This document shows positions 22,879 to 35,400 of a DNA stretch of 64,000 bases, piece by piece. The translations under genes were made by a program, and so were the position numbers. The notes beneath the pieces are model-generated. The model had not been told where the DNA came from, did no database searches, and saw only the letters and a program-made list of their open reading frames with translations. Numbering within the stretch: the stretch's first letter is position 1; each line of letters begins with the position of its first letter. Location: NCBI GenBank assembly GCA_025769875.1, contig JAGFNK010000237.1, positions 1 to 64,000 on the forward strand. The letters run 5' to 3'. This DNA is from Russula earlei (taxonomy: Eukaryota > Basidiomycota > Agaricomycetes > Russulales > Russulaceae).

Positions 22879-23074
22879 TTTGCTTCTATAGCACCAACCA
22901 GTACTACAGTAGTATGAACCTTATCCCTGAGGGCTATATAAAGCCCCCAGTTAGTAGCAGTTGAGCCTTAAGCTCGACTTAGTTTGCCAATCCCAAACAG
23001 TTGACTCCTACCTCATCTGCAGAGCCCCTCTTATCTTGTTGCCATACTCCAGAAGGATCTAACACTCCTTCCCC

Positions 23075-24037
23075 TGTCATGAACCATTCTCCAGAGAGGG
23101 CCCTTGAAGGACCCTTCCTTATGAGAGGAAACCCAGCCTCTATGGTGTCACCCTGTTCACACGAGCAAAAGGGGTGAGTAGAGGTGTCCACAATATTGTG
23201 CGCGCATTGTTGCGTGAGCAATTCTCGGCACAATTGACATACAGCAAGCCCCCACTTAAGGGCAACCCTTTTAGCAATAAAGGACAGTACTAGGACCTTC
23301 CTAAGGACCCTTTAGGATGACTCTAGGTGCTCTAAAATAGGCACTAACACAGTATCAAAGACCCTGCAACACGTTATTAGACTAACTCTAATAACTATAG
23401 AATGAACTATAAGGCAATACTAAGGACCTTAATAGAAGCATTAGGGTCGACTCTAAAGACCCTAATAGAACTATAAGGGGCCTTATAGGATAACACTACT
23501 CCCTGAACCAGACTACAAGTCCTCAAATGACCGGCCCTAAACTAACTAACAGAAAATGAATCAGGTGCTTGCACATGTACTAAGGCAGTAAACACATGGA
23601 CAGTGAAGGCTCTTACTCATCAAGAGAAGCCTTCTTACTCAGCAGCTTACTGAGCATGACTGAGCATGCTCAGTAAGCACACTCCGACTTCTTACTCATC
23701 ACTCTATTGTGCTTGATGACAAGGTTACAACTTGTTCCCTATTTAGCAGTTCTCTTGTAGTATATAAGCACTCAATAAAGTAGCGGACAGTCCTCAGACT
23801 GTCCATTTGTTTATGGCACTCTCTATCCCTGGGATACTCCTTTAAGGACCGTCCCCTTGTGACCATTCTGGCCTCTTCCCTGCATACCTGCTCGACTCTT
23901 CCAGTAACTATACCTCTCTGGTATTTGTTACTGCTTTGGACTCTTCTTCTTGCCCACACTGGCTTGGATGTTTATTGACTCGTCTTTGAGCTTACCCCTC
24001 GCTCTTGAACGGGATAGTTCAACAGTGAGTCTTGACA
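23075..24037 (+). mobile_element. Solo LTR-B in LTR-F
   Basis: 963 bp with target duplication TCCCC (23070-23074, 24038-24042). Confidence 0.96.
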
Positions 24038-24311
24038 TCCCCTCCATGAGTATTACTTGCTTGACCTCAAGCATATCTGCATTGGTAGGACATGCTTATA
24101 GATGAACCATTGATCTTATTTAAGGCCACTTTGGAGCCTTAACACCAAGGCCAAGTCCTGGCCATGCGTCATCCTATTTTACTCAAGAAAGCTCCTTTCA
24201 CTTTGTATCCTGAATCCACTTCTATTTCCAATGACTACTCCCTTCTGCAAGCATACATTACAAGGAATCCTCATTCCCCAACCCCTGTGGCTTGCTAGAG
24301 CACCCTCTTTC

Positions 24312-25490
24312 TGTTGGAGCTATAGGGATGATAGCTCAGTCTTGTGTGTAAAAGACTATATTGGTTAGTTATCTAACCTATAGGGATGATAGCTATGTAC
24401 AGCATTAGCTTTAAAGGAGTGTAAAGGAATGTGTAGTAGTGACCTCAGTCTTGTCAAGACATGTACTGCTGATCCATGTGGACTCAGGAGCAGGTGGGCA
24501 AGGGTTGGAACAGATGGTACGCAGCGTAGGCGGTGTTGAACAGGAGGATGAACCAAATGACTAGAATGTACCAGATGGGGACCGGTATGTGTAACTGGAG
24601 GCAGAGGCAAAGACTGGAGGCCAGTGCAGCGAGAGGGCTTTAGACAAGGCGGTCATTGAAGAGTACCTTGGAAGCGAGGGAAGTCTTTAAACTGAGCGGT
24701 CACAGGGGAGTACCCAGGAAGATGAGAGTATCACAAATGGACAGTCTGATGACTGCCATACTTCATTGGGGCTTATATACAGTGTACAGGGTCGATTACA
24801 AAGAACTGGAACTATTCTAGACCCTTTGGTACCATCCAATAGGACTACAGAGGCATAAACTTGCTTGTGTCAAGTTTCAGGCTTACTGAGTGCATTACTG
24901 ATCATTGTGGAGCGATGACATCATTATGATGTCACTGTGGAGCACTTAGTGAGCTTATGAGGTCACTGTGGAGTCGCTCAGTCAGCCATGATGTCATTGG
25001 AGCCTTGATGACGTCAGATGAGTTATGCAACAGTTTCTAAGAGTTTGTGCCACTGTTTCAGGTTCTTGGTGGCTGGGTGACCATGTGGCTGCCACGCGAT
25101 GATTACCCGATTAGGAAACGGGTGCCTGGTCATGTTATAGTGCCTTTGCAATAGCGATATCTTGCACCGCAGGAGGGATAGCCCCAAAAACAGAAGGGAG
25201 TTGGTAATGCAAAGTGAGAGAGGTCTCTCTTGAGTGAAATAGGACCATCTACGGCCATGACCTGGCCTTGGTTTGTAACAAGTCTTGTGTGTAAAAGACT
25301 GAGGAAACAAACATGATAACTAAATTATTCTAATTATTTACACATACAGTCTGGATTGTCCGTTCATGCAGCACTCAGTCTTGTGTGTAAAAGACTGAGG
25401 AAACAAACACGATAACTAAATTATTCTAACCATTACACGTATGGTCTGGATTGTCTGTTCATGCAGCACTTAGCGGCTGCACATCCAACA
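24312..25490 (-). mobile_element. Solo LTR-G, split by LTR-A
   Basis: TGTTGGAGCT..CATCCAACA with target duplication CTTTC (24307-24311, 25491-25495). Outside LTR-A it is about 345 bp, longer than the 247 bp of copia G because a segment of about 94 bp (25281-25470) is tandemly doubled. Confidence 0.93.
24452..25280 (-). mobile_element. Solo LTR-A in LTR-G, reverse
   Basis: 829 bp with target duplication AGTCT (24447-24451, 25281-25285). Confidence 0.96.
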
Positions 25491-26027
25491 CTTTCCTATC
25501 TGGGTAACCCACCATGTGCTAGCCACATGGCAGCTCAGCCACTTGGTACTGAAAAACTGGGAGGATTCCTAGACCTCCTAGAATGATCTGTATGATGTCA
25601 TAAAGCACCACTGATGTCATGGCTGACTGAACAACTCCACTATGACATCATATGCTCCCCAAGCACTCCACAAGTGATATCATTATGATGTCATTGCTCC
25701 ACAGTCTCCCTAATTGTCCTAAGTCACCCATAGGTCTGACACAACAAGTTTATGCCCTTAGAATCCAATTGGAGTGATCCAAAGAGTCTGAGTTATTTTC
25801 TGTAGTTTGTTCTCAGACTTGTAACTAGCATATAAGCCCCAATGTAGCCTGGCAGTTGTCAGGCTGTCCATTTGTGATACTCTCATCCTCCTGGGTACTC
25901 CCCCATGACTGCTCAGTTTAAAGACTTCCCTTGGTCCCAAGGTACTCTTCAATGACCACCTTGTTTAAAGCCCCTTCACTGCACTGGCCTCCAACCTTCA
26001 CCTCTGCCTCTTGCAACATGTACCAGT

Positions 26028-26882
26028 TGTCAGAACTCACTGTTGAACTATCCAGTTCAAGAGCGAGGGGTAAGCTCAAAGATGAGTCGATAGACATCCA
26101 AGATGGCGTGGGCAAGGAGTAGAGTCCAAAGCAGTACCAAATACCAGAGAGGTATGGTTACTGGTAGAGTCAAGCAGGTACACAGGGAAGAGGCCAGGAT
26201 GGTCACAAGGGGATGGTTCTTAAAGGAGTATCCCAGGGATAGAGAGTGCCATAAACAAATGGACAGTCTGAAGACTGTCCACTACTTTATTGAGTGCTTA
26301 TATACTATGAGAGAACTGCTAAACAGGGAACAAGTCATAACCTTGTTATCAAGCACAATAGACAGATGAGTAAGAAGTCGGAGTACACTTACTGAGCATG
26401 CTCAGTCATGCTCAGTAAGCTGCTGAGTAAGAAGGCTTCTATTGATGAGTAAGAGCCTTTACTGTCCACATGTTCACTGCTTTAGTACATGTGCCAAGCA
26501 CCTGATCCATTTGCTGTTAGTTAGTTTAGGGCTAGTCATTGGAGGACTTGTAGTTTGGTTCAGGGAATAGAGTTGCCTATGAGGCCCCTTATATAGTTCC
26601 ATTAGAGTCAACCATAATACTTCTATTAATGTCCTTAGTGTTGCTTTATAGTTTGTTCTATGGTTATTAGAGTTAGTCTAATAACGTGTTGTAGGGTCTT
26701 TAGTATTGTGTTAGTGCCTTTTGTAGAGCACTTAGAGTCGTCCTAAAGGGTCCTTAGGGAGGCTATAACACTGTCCTTTATTGCCCTTTTGTCTTTGTGA
26801 ACAGGGTGACACCATAGAGGCTGGGTTTCCTCTCATAAGGAAGGGTCCTTCAAGGGCCCTCTCCAGGAAATAGTTCATGACA
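26028..26882 (-). mobile_element. LTR-B, reverse; probable 3' LTR of gypsy-B
   Basis: 855 bp. On the minus strand it begins TGTCATGAAC immediately after the polypurine tract ATAAAGAGGGGATGAA (26883-26898). No target duplication with its left neighbour (CCAGT against TTCAT), as expected for a true element LTR. Confidence 0.85.
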
Positions 26883-26951
26883 TTCATCCCCTCTTTATGA
26901 CCTAGTTGCTCCTGCAACTATGTTATTAGGCTTGGGCATTCTTGGGTACTG

Positions 26952-28564
26952 TCAGTGAAAGGCCTTTACAGCCTCTTTGGCTTTGACTAGGTTGGACATG
27001 GGCTCCCAAGTATTCTCTGCCATTTGGTACCCTTTCCATTGTACTAGGTATTGAATTTTTCTACGGTTAGGGGAATGTCTGGATGCTAGGACTTTGTCCA
27101 CTTCATACTGTTCCTCCCCTTCCACTATAGTAGGTGGGGGTTGTCTGAAGTTAGGACCATGGGCAGTGGTCTCTTTATATGGTTTGATCAGGGAATTATG
27201 GAAGACTGGGTGTATTCTCCATGTCTTTGATAGTTCCAGGCATACATTGACCAGATATGAGGTGGTGACCTTGAAGGGTCTGTACTGTCGAGGGGCTATC
27301 TTGGTTTTTGGGTGCGTGGTCTTCAGGTTAGTGGCTTCTAGCCAGACTAGGTCTCCTGTTTTGAATTGGTACTTGGGGAAATGGGAGCTGAGTTGTCCCA
27401 TCAATGCTGTGGCATACCGGAGGGAGGCTGTGACCTCCTCTCTAAGTAGGTTCAGTTGTTGCAAGCATTCCCCAATGGAAGGGAACTTGGTATTGAAACT
27501 AAGAGGGGGGGCAAATGTTGGGTTGAAGCCGTACCATATTTCAAAGGGGGCTTTGTGGGTCACGCTGTGGGTGCATGCATTATGAGCAAACTCCATGAAT
27601 GGGACTAGTTTGGCCCAGTTGTCCTGTTGGTGGTTACAGAAGATTCTCAAGTATTGTTCTAACTCTTGATTAACTCTTTCTGTCTCTCCATATGACTGAG
27701 GGTGGTATGCTGTGCTAAGGGAGGACTTAACGTTTAGTTTCCTCCATAGTTCTTGGGTGACTTTATTGTGAATTGGGGGCCTCTGTCGGAAATGATTTGA
27801 GTTGGTAGTCCTACTCATCTCCACATGTTATTCATGATTAGGGAGGCAGTATCCTCTGTGGTAATGGTCTTATGACACGGGGAAATGATGGCAGCTTTGC
27901 TAAAGCAGTCCACAACCACTAGTATGCTGTCATACCCTTGAGAGAGGGGCAGGTCAACAATGAAGTCCATAGTGATGCTATCCCATATTTTGCCTGCCAG
28001 GGTGATAGGGACTAGGGGGACAGTAGTTGTTGGTTGGTTTTTTGTGCTTTGACATATAGTGCAACCATCCACATAGTTCTTGACAAATGTTAGCATCCCT
28101 GACCACCAGTAGTTATGACTTATTAGTTCATAGGTCTTCCATTGACCTGGGTGGCTGGTAGCTAAGGAATCATGGTGTACTTTGAGGACTGTACACCTCA
28201 GTGTGTCTGACCTTGGGACATAGACTTTTCCTTTTAAGAGGATCAATCCATCTTCTAAGTTCCAGTCCTGCAAGCCTTTTGTAAGGCAACAGGGGCCATT
28301 TTTTAGGATGGTTTCTAAGGCTGTTTTGACCTCTGGGTCATAGTCTTTGCTGGAACGTAACTGTTTTCTTAGTTCAAAGTCTCCTATGGGTTCCATCGTG
28401 GATGATCGGGTTGCTCTAATTTTAAAACATTGTTGGTCCAGCAGGACCTTTGCATCATTTTCATGCACCCCCTCTTTATAGTCTGGCTGCCTGGACAGAC
28501 TGTCTGCTTTGTTTTGGGTCCCCAGGTGGTGTATAATGTGGAAATTGAATGTGCTGAGTAGCAA
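26952..28564 (-). pseudogene. gypsy-B RNase H end, integrase and chromodomain
   Basis: Minus-strand order: NKADSLSRQPDYKEG, H2C2 zinc site (KVHHDSLATSHPGQW..VDGCTICQSTK), core MDFIVDLPLSQG with first Asp, a break near 27815 (..NNMWR-stop, TGA in an AGA-TGA-GTA context where Arg is expected), second Asp region in a shifted frame, GETERVNQELEQYL with Glu, FAHNACTHSVTHKAPFE, RQYRPFKV, HPVFHNSLIKPY, then the chromodomain (QYEVDKVLASR, IQYLVQWKGYQMAENTWEP). One frameshift and one stop are the visible lesions, fewer than in gypsy-A. The product would integrate cDNA, with the chromodomain steering it to heterochromatin. Confidence 0.88.
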
Positions 28565-28582
28565 TGCCCATTGAGCTTGTCG

Positions 28583-30616
28583 TCAGGTGAGCTTTTGCTT
28601 CATCATGAAGTATGTGAGGTTGTTGTGGTCCATCCACAACTCTACTGGGTGTTTAGCTCCTTCTAAGTAGTGTCGGAAGTGCCAAAGCGAGGACACTATG
28701 GCTGGAAGCTCTTTGTCATAGATCATATAGTTCCTCTGAGCAGGATCCAGTGACTTGGAAAAATATGCAACTGGGTGGTACCAGTTTAGTTCATCTGGTT
28801 GTTCTAGAATGGAGCTGACTATGAAGTTGCTTGCATCACAGATCAAGTGGAACAGTTGGGAATGGTCTGGTAGTGCTAAGACTGGTGCTTTTGTGAATGC
28901 TTCAATGAGGGTGCAGAAGGTCTTTTCTTCCTTGGGTCCCCAATGAAATGGGTGATCCTTCTTGGTTAAATTGAACAATGGTCAGGCCAGATGGGAATAT
29001 TGGTGTATGAACCATCTGTAGAAGTTACAAAAGCCTAAGAAGGCTTGAACCTCGGTGACATTACTAGGAGTTGGCCACTGTGTTATGCCTACTAGTTTGT
29101 CTGAGTCCATTGATATGCATCCTTGGGATATGTGTATGCCTAGATAGCTGATGGACATTTGACAGAAAGTGCACTTCTCTGGTTTAAGATATAAGTCATG
29201 TTCCTGTAGGATTTCAAGGACTCTATGTGTCCATTGGTCTAAGTCATGAATGGTGTTTGTGAGGATTAGTATGTCATCTAGATATACCACAATGTGTCCT
29301 GTTGTGATCAATGGTGCTAAGATATTGTTCATGAATTGCTGGAATGTGGCTGGTGCGTTACAAAGGCTGAAGGTCATAATAAGTGGTTCAAAGAGGCCTA
29401 AGGGTGTCTTAAAGGCTGCTAGGTGTTCATCACCTTGTCAAAGGTGGATGTTATTATATCCCCATTGTATGTCGAACTTTGTGAAGTATTGTGCTCCCTG
29501 TAGCTTGTCAATCAGGTCTGGGATCAATGGTGGGGGGTAGGCATCTTTGATGGTGGCGGCATTAAGTCCCTGATAGTCCTGTACTGGGCGCAGGGCACTG
29601 CCCTTCTTTTCTATGAAGAAGAATGGGCTAGCTATTGGTGCTTTAGAGGGGTGGATAGTCCCTCTCTTGAGGTGTTCGTCTAGATACTCTTCCAAGGCTA
29701 CTAACTCTTTTGGAGTGAGCCTATAGATGCCACAGTCCTTATGTGAGGCTTCTGGTTTGAGGTTAATGGCATGATCCCATGGTGCATGAGCAGGGAGGCA
29801 TTGGGAGGCTTGTTTGTCAAATACACTTTGCCAGATCTTAAATTTGGTTGGGATTAGTTCTTCAAGGGACTTTGTTGGCTGGTTATCCTTTGCCAACTTG
29901 GTAGATGTTGTACTCTTTGCTTGGATCTGTAATGGGTAACGCTGGAAGGCATTATGAATGTGTTGGTCAACAAGGGGTTCCTCCTTGTCCAGTGTGTCAT
30001 AAAATATTAAGGCTGCTACATGTTTGAGTGATGGTTCTTTGTCTTCTGGGAAGGTGAGGGCTTTTATCAACCCTCCATGTGTACTGTGGGTCAATGGGAC
30101 TGTTATAGAGGGTTGTGTCATTACACACATTGCTGGGCAGTTTTGTAAAGTGATAGTGTCATTGGTCCAATTGATGTCTGGGTTATGGTGTCTTAGCCAG
30201 TCAGTACCCAGGATAATGTTGTGGTCTCCTATGTTGGTAACAAGGAACTCTGCCTGTTCGTCATGCGTACCTCCCATTGCTTGGATCTGAAGCTGTTGGA
30301 TGGTGCTATATCTGATTAATCCATTAGTGTTTGTGGTGCCGTCTACATTCTGCACTGGTAGAGGCTTCTGTAAGCTGCAAAGGTGGAGATTGTGTTGGTT
30401 CACAAATTGATCATGGATGGTCATCCCTTCTGCCCTGCTGTCTATGAGGGCACTTGCACCGATTTCCTTGCCGCTGAGTTTCCCCATGAGTGTTACTTTC
30501 AAGGCTATGGAAGGGGATCTTATATTCTTTGTAAAGTCTTTGGGGTAATTGATTTGTATGGGTATAGTGGCAATCTGTACCATATTCCTTAGCGGTGCAC
30601 TAAGGGGTTCTATCAA
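28583..30616 (-). pseudogene. gypsy-B protease, RT and RNase H
   Basis: Minus-strand order: protease-like ASALIDSRAEGMTIHDQF (the usual DSGA is DSRA here), NIGDHNIILGTDWLRHH, RT fingers with FFFIEKKGSALRPVQDYQGLN, FDIQWGYNNIHL, MTFSLCNAPATFQQFMN, VVYLDDILIL with both catalytic Asp, YLGIHISQG, FLGFCNFYRWFI, then RNase H LICDASNFIVSSILEQP and WMDHNNLTYFM. Three in-frame TGA codons (near 29437, 28981 and 28581) split the frame; each sits where the flanking sequence or gypsy-A suggests an arginine-type codon. Apart from these and the protease Gly to Arg change the copy is well preserved. Confidence 0.88.
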
Positions 30617-31051
30617 AAATCCATAGGAGCAGAATGGGGGTGTGGAATGTTAGTGGTGAGACTTTCTCGCCAAGTTACAAGAGAAGCAATAGGAACTGGG
30701 TCAGTGTCTTTCTGTTCAGGTTGTTCTTCCTGAATGGTAGCTGAATGGACTGCTGTCTGCAAGGATTGTCCGGGGCAGCGAGCACAAGCAGTGGCTTTCT
30801 TAGACCTGCAGTCTTTGGCCATATGGTTGGGTTTGCCACAGTAGTAGCACAGTTTCAGCTCTGTGCATCATTGCTTCTCAGCCTTTGTGAGAGTGTTGCA
30901 TGGGGCATTGTTGTTCCAGCATTGTTCACCTGGTTCCCCCTGATAGAGATTGATTTCTACTGGGGTATCTGGGTAGTTAGTGGTTAGACCTCTTGTTCAT
31001 ACAGGTGGCTTCCCTGTACGGAATGATGGTGACATCCACATGTGATATACT

Positions 31052-31879
31052 TGTCAAGACACGTACTGCTGATCACTAAGGACTCAGGAGCAGGTGGGAA
31101 AGGGTCAGAACAGATGGTACGTGGCATAGGTGGCATTGAACAAGAGGATGAGCCAAACAACTAGGAGGTACCAGAGGGGGACTGGTAGGTGCTGCTGGAG
31201 GCAGAGGCGAAGGTTAGAGGCCAGTGCAGCGAAGAGGCTTTAAACAAGGAAGTCATTGAAGAGTACCTTGAAGACAAGGAAGACTTTAACTGAGTGGTTG
31301 CAGGGGAGTACCCAGGAAGATGAGAGTATCACAAATGGACAGTCTGACGACTGCCATGCTACATTGGGGCTTATGTACAGTGTACAGGGTCAATTACAAA
31401 GAACTGGAACTATTCTAGACCCTTTGGTACCATCCAATAGGACTACAGAGGCATAAACTCGCTTGTGTCAGGTTTCAGGCTTACTGAGCATATTACTGAT
31501 CATTGTGGAGCAATGACATGCTTATGATGTCACTGTGGAGCGCTTAGTGAGCCTATGAGTTCACTGTGAAGTTGCTCAGTCAGCCATGATGTCATTGGAG
31601 CTTTGATGATGTCAGATGAGTTATGCAACAGTTTGTAGGAGTTTATGCTGCTGTTTTGGGTTCTTTGGTGGCTGGGTGGCCATGTGGCTGCCACGTGATG
31701 ATTATCCAATTAGGAAACAGGTGTCTGGTCATGTTATAGTGCCTTTGTAATAGCGATATCTTGCACTGCAGGAGGGGTAGCCCAAGAAATGGAAGTGAGT
31801 TGGCAATGCAAAGTGAGAGATGTCTCTCTTCAGTGAAATAGGACAATATATGGCCAGGACCTGGCCTTGGTTTGTAACA
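31052..31879 (-). mobile_element. Solo LTR-A in gypsy-B gag, reverse
   Basis: 828 bp with target duplication ATACT (31047-31051, 31880-31884). Confidence 0.96.
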
Positions 31880-32072
31880 ATACTTGGTCAAACTCACGTG
31901 CCTTCTTGACTAGTGCTGCTAGGGTAGTGGGTGCATGTGTTATACCCAATATTTTGGTGTGGATCCCTTGATTCAGATTATGGCAGAAAGCAAACATTTT
32001 AGTGTTTTCATCTGCTTGTGAATGGGTCACAAGATGGGACCACTTTTGGTACCATTCATTGAATGGGGTATT

Positions 32073-32181
32073 TGTTGAATCGCGCAGTGATAAGGTAGAT
32101 TAGATCGTAATAGATCTAATAAAATGATATTTTATCAGATCTATTACGATCTAATCTACCTTATCACTGCACGATTCAATA
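32073..32181. repeat. Palindrome replacing the 5' LTR of copia H
   Basis: Arms 32073-32124 and 32130-32181 (52 bp each) are inverted complements with three mismatches, around the 5-bp spacer TGATA. The left arm plus spacer equals the reverse complement of the 3' LTR's terminal 57 bp apart from two C/T differences. The U3 region and any TATA box of the LTR are absent. Confidence 0.93.
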
Positions 32182-32193
32182 GGTTATGGGCCC
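32182..32193 (+). other. Primer-binding site of copia H
   Basis: GGTTATGGGCCC follows the palindrome directly. It is identical to the site of copia D and complementary to an initiator tRNA-Met anticodon stem-loop. Confidence 0.75.
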
Positions 32194-32469
32194 TGCCCAC
32201 TACTAAATTCCCAAGACAGAAATCCACACACAAGCTCACACAGTCTATCGACACATTCTCTCTCCTTCACGAGCCACTGTTCATCAGAACAACACCCCAC
32301 ACTTTTGGTACTTGGATCAAAGTTTTGACCCACACGTCAGGGGTACTGATCGGATTTCTAACATCTGGCACGCGTATTTGCTCCACTTGCCCACATTGGT
32401 TTTATCACCTTGTTTACCTAATCAAATCACATGGCACCCTCAATTTTTACATTCCAGCCCAGAGTCACA

Positions 32470-35400
32470 ATGGAGATCTTCGATGGAACTAATTGGTCCA
32501 CTTGGTCTTCACGCGTACTTGCTGTTTGCTGAATGAATGGATTTAGGCATCATATCATGGATTCCCCGCCATCCCCTCTGGACACAGCTTGGGACTCGGA
32601 GGAGCAGGTCCTCCTTGGAGTCTTTGAGGTCTATGTGCAGAAAGACATCTTGCTGGCAGTTTCCGATGATACTAAGTTCAAATTGTGCAAAGACAAATGG
32701 GAGGAACTAAAGCACGCGTACAGAGGCATGGGGTCTATGGCTGCCTTCAATAGCTGGGTCTCCCTGACAGGAACGGCCCTAGATGATGCAACTCCAATGC
32801 TTCCGCAATTACAGAAACTTAATGACGTGTGGAACACTCTCCAAAACAATGATATGAAGATTTCTGATCTTCAATTTAGCTTCATTCTGATCAAAGCGTT
32901 ACCTGACACTTACTTGGCTGTTGCCTCGACTATTCTCGTGGCTGGTGCTCTGAAAGATCTTTCCCTGCAAACAATCCAGGAATGGATCCTCAATGAGGAA
33001 GGTCGCCAGGCCGGCCCCTCCGCATCCCTCAATAAAGTCGCTCCAGTAAAGAAGGACAAAGACAAGTCCAAAATAAAGTGCTATTACTGTCAGAAACTTG
33101 GGCACAAGTCACCAGAGTGCAGGAAGAAAAAGAAGGATGAGGAGGAGAAGGCAAAGAAAGGACAGGGGGCTGCAGGAGGCGCTCAGACATCCAAAGTCAA
33201 TGCGCACATAGTGGAGACTACTGCCACTATTACCGAAGTATCGGATGATGATAATGAAATATGTGTTTCTCTCTATGCGACAGCCCGATCCCGTTGGATG
33301 GTCGATTCCAGAGCAACTCATCATATTACGCCGTTCTGCTCCGACTTCATTTCTTGGGCTCCAGCATCCAGATCTGTTAGTCTCGGAGGTCATGCTGTCA
33401 TCTCACAGATTGGGACTGGATCGGTTTCCGTCAGGCCGTCAGGAGGAACTGGGGATGTTCAATTGACCCTTTCAGATGTTATGCATGTTCCGGAAGCCGA
33501 CACGTGGTACTTCTCAGTGTCAGCGCTACTCTGGAAGGGGGGTCAAATAACATTCACTAAAGATGGCTTCCAGATCCACATCAAAGATCAGAAGATCGCT
33601 CAAGGGTACATGGAGAATAATCTATTCTGGTTTGACCTATCCATTCCATCCCTACACGCACAGAGCGGTGCGCTATCACTCGACATCTGGCATCAGTGGA
33701 TGGGACATATGTCCTGGAACACACTCATATGTTACAGCAATTCCGTTAATGGAATTTCACTTAGCTCAACCAACAAGGATCTTGCCCCTTGCCCTGGGTG
33801 CCAACTCAGCAAGCAGCCGAGACTTCCTTTCTCGGGTTCCTCTAAACGCTTGGAATGGAGATTGCAAATTGTACACAGTGATCTAGCCGGTCCAATGCAG
33901 GTCCAGTCTATCCAGGGCGCAAGTTATTTCGCGACATTTATCGACAACTACTCCCGCTTTGGAGTAGTGTATTTTCTCAAAACAAAAGATCAGTGTGCAG
34001 ACACCTTCAAGAAATATATGGCTTGGGCTGAAAATCAAACAAGCAAAACAGTTAAGGCTTTGCACTTGGATCGCGGTGGAGAATACATGTTGGGCGCCCT
34101 TAGATCGGTACTAACACAGAAGGGGATTGAGCACAAATTAACAATGCCGGGTTCCCCACAACAGAACGGATTAGCGGAGCGATGGAACCAGACCCTGGAA
34201 GACAAGATGCGCGCCATGATACACAGTGCTGGTCTTACTCTCGGGTTTTGGGAACTGGCTACTGATGCTGCAGTTCACATTCACAATCGCACACCCACTC
34301 ACATTCTTGGTTGGCGTACCCCTCATGAATTGTGGGACTCCAGACACATCCTGGACGTCTCTTACTTCCGAGTTTTTGGATGCAGGGCATATGTACATGT
34401 CCCTGACGCTAAGCGGAAGAAGCTCGATCCCAAGGCGATTGAAATGACATTCATCAGCTATGAATCAGGATCTAAAGGCTACCACCTATGGAATCCAGCC
34501 ACCTGGAAAATAGTACTTTCACATGATGTAACATTTGACGAAGCGTTCTTCCCAGCAAAGGCAAGCGGTGGACCATCTGCCTTGCCCATGCTACCCCTGG
34601 TCCCTGCTGGACCTATTACATTTTCCCTCCCAGAACCTGTCCCTCACCAACCGGATGGCCGCGCGCCTCCAGAAACCCCTGCAAATCTTGCGGCAGCACC
34701 TCAGAATGTTTCAGTGTACCATACTCCCCCATCCTGCATTCCTATCCCGACCCCTCCAGCACTTCTGCGACCTGCCTTCATGATGCATCCACCTTCACCT
34801 CGTAGACTTAGGGCTAATCCGTGTCCAAACCCAAGATATTTCAGTGCAGACAACGTGGAACGTCCAGCTCGGAGAGGGCGCATATCGCATATGGCCCTGT
34901 TAGCAACTGCCAAGGCGCTAAATCCTGTATCTTATTGGGAAGTGATGGAATCGGACTCAGCCAATGATTGGAAAGCCGCGTGTCAGTATGAGATAGACAT
35001 GCTTGCCAGAAATGGTACCTGGGATCTAGTCGATCTACCGCTGGGCCGTAAGGCTGTGAAATCAAGATGGGTATTTGCACGCAAATCGGATGGCTGATTT
35101 CGCACGCGCGTTGTAGCCAAGGGGTTTACACAAATTGAAGGACTTGATTACAGTGACACCTTCTCTCCAGTAGCGAGATTTGAGTCTTTGCGACTCTTGT
35201 TAGCATTGGCTGCGCTAGAGGATTGGGAGATCCACCAGATGGATGTCAAGTTGGCATTCCTGAACGGGCTACTGGACAAAGAGATTTACATGGAGCAACC
35301 ACAAGGATTCACTGTTCCGGAGACATCACACCAAGTTTGCCGCCTGAAGAAGGCGATCTACGGTCTCAAACAAGCTTCGCGTGCATGGAACCTGCAGTTT

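Larger units (their letters stand above)
22179..24143 (+). mobile_element. Solo LTR-F, split by LTR-D and LTR-B
   Basis: TGTTACCAAG..GAGCCTTAACA with target duplication CCAAG (22174-22178, 24144-24148). The LTR-F sequence resumes exactly after each inner insertion. TATATAAAGCCCC is near 22935. Confidence 0.95.
10143..26027 (+). mobile_element. Ty3/gypsy chromovirus gypsy-A, 5' truncated, heavily nested
   Basis: Internal segments 10143-11718, 12510-13173, 19577-20574 and 21544-22164 join into protease-RT-RNase H-integrase-chromodomain order. They are followed by a purine tract (AAAGAGGGGATGA, near 22151-22163) and a divergent LTR-A type 3' LTR starting at 22165. Gag and the 5' LTR are gone. 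At least a dozen in-frame stops are present, mostly TGA. A relative with a B-type LTR runs on the opposite strand at 26.9-37.4 kb. Confidence 0.85.
22165..26027 (+). mobile_element. 3' LTR of gypsy-A (divergent LTR-A), split by LTR-F and LTR-G
   Basis: It starts TGTTGTGAACC. Pieces 22165-22178, 24144-24311 and 25491-26027 are collinear with LTR-A. It is cut at GTACCAGT (26027) where the reverse LTR-B begins, and about 100 bp of the A terminus is missing. Confidence 0.8.
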
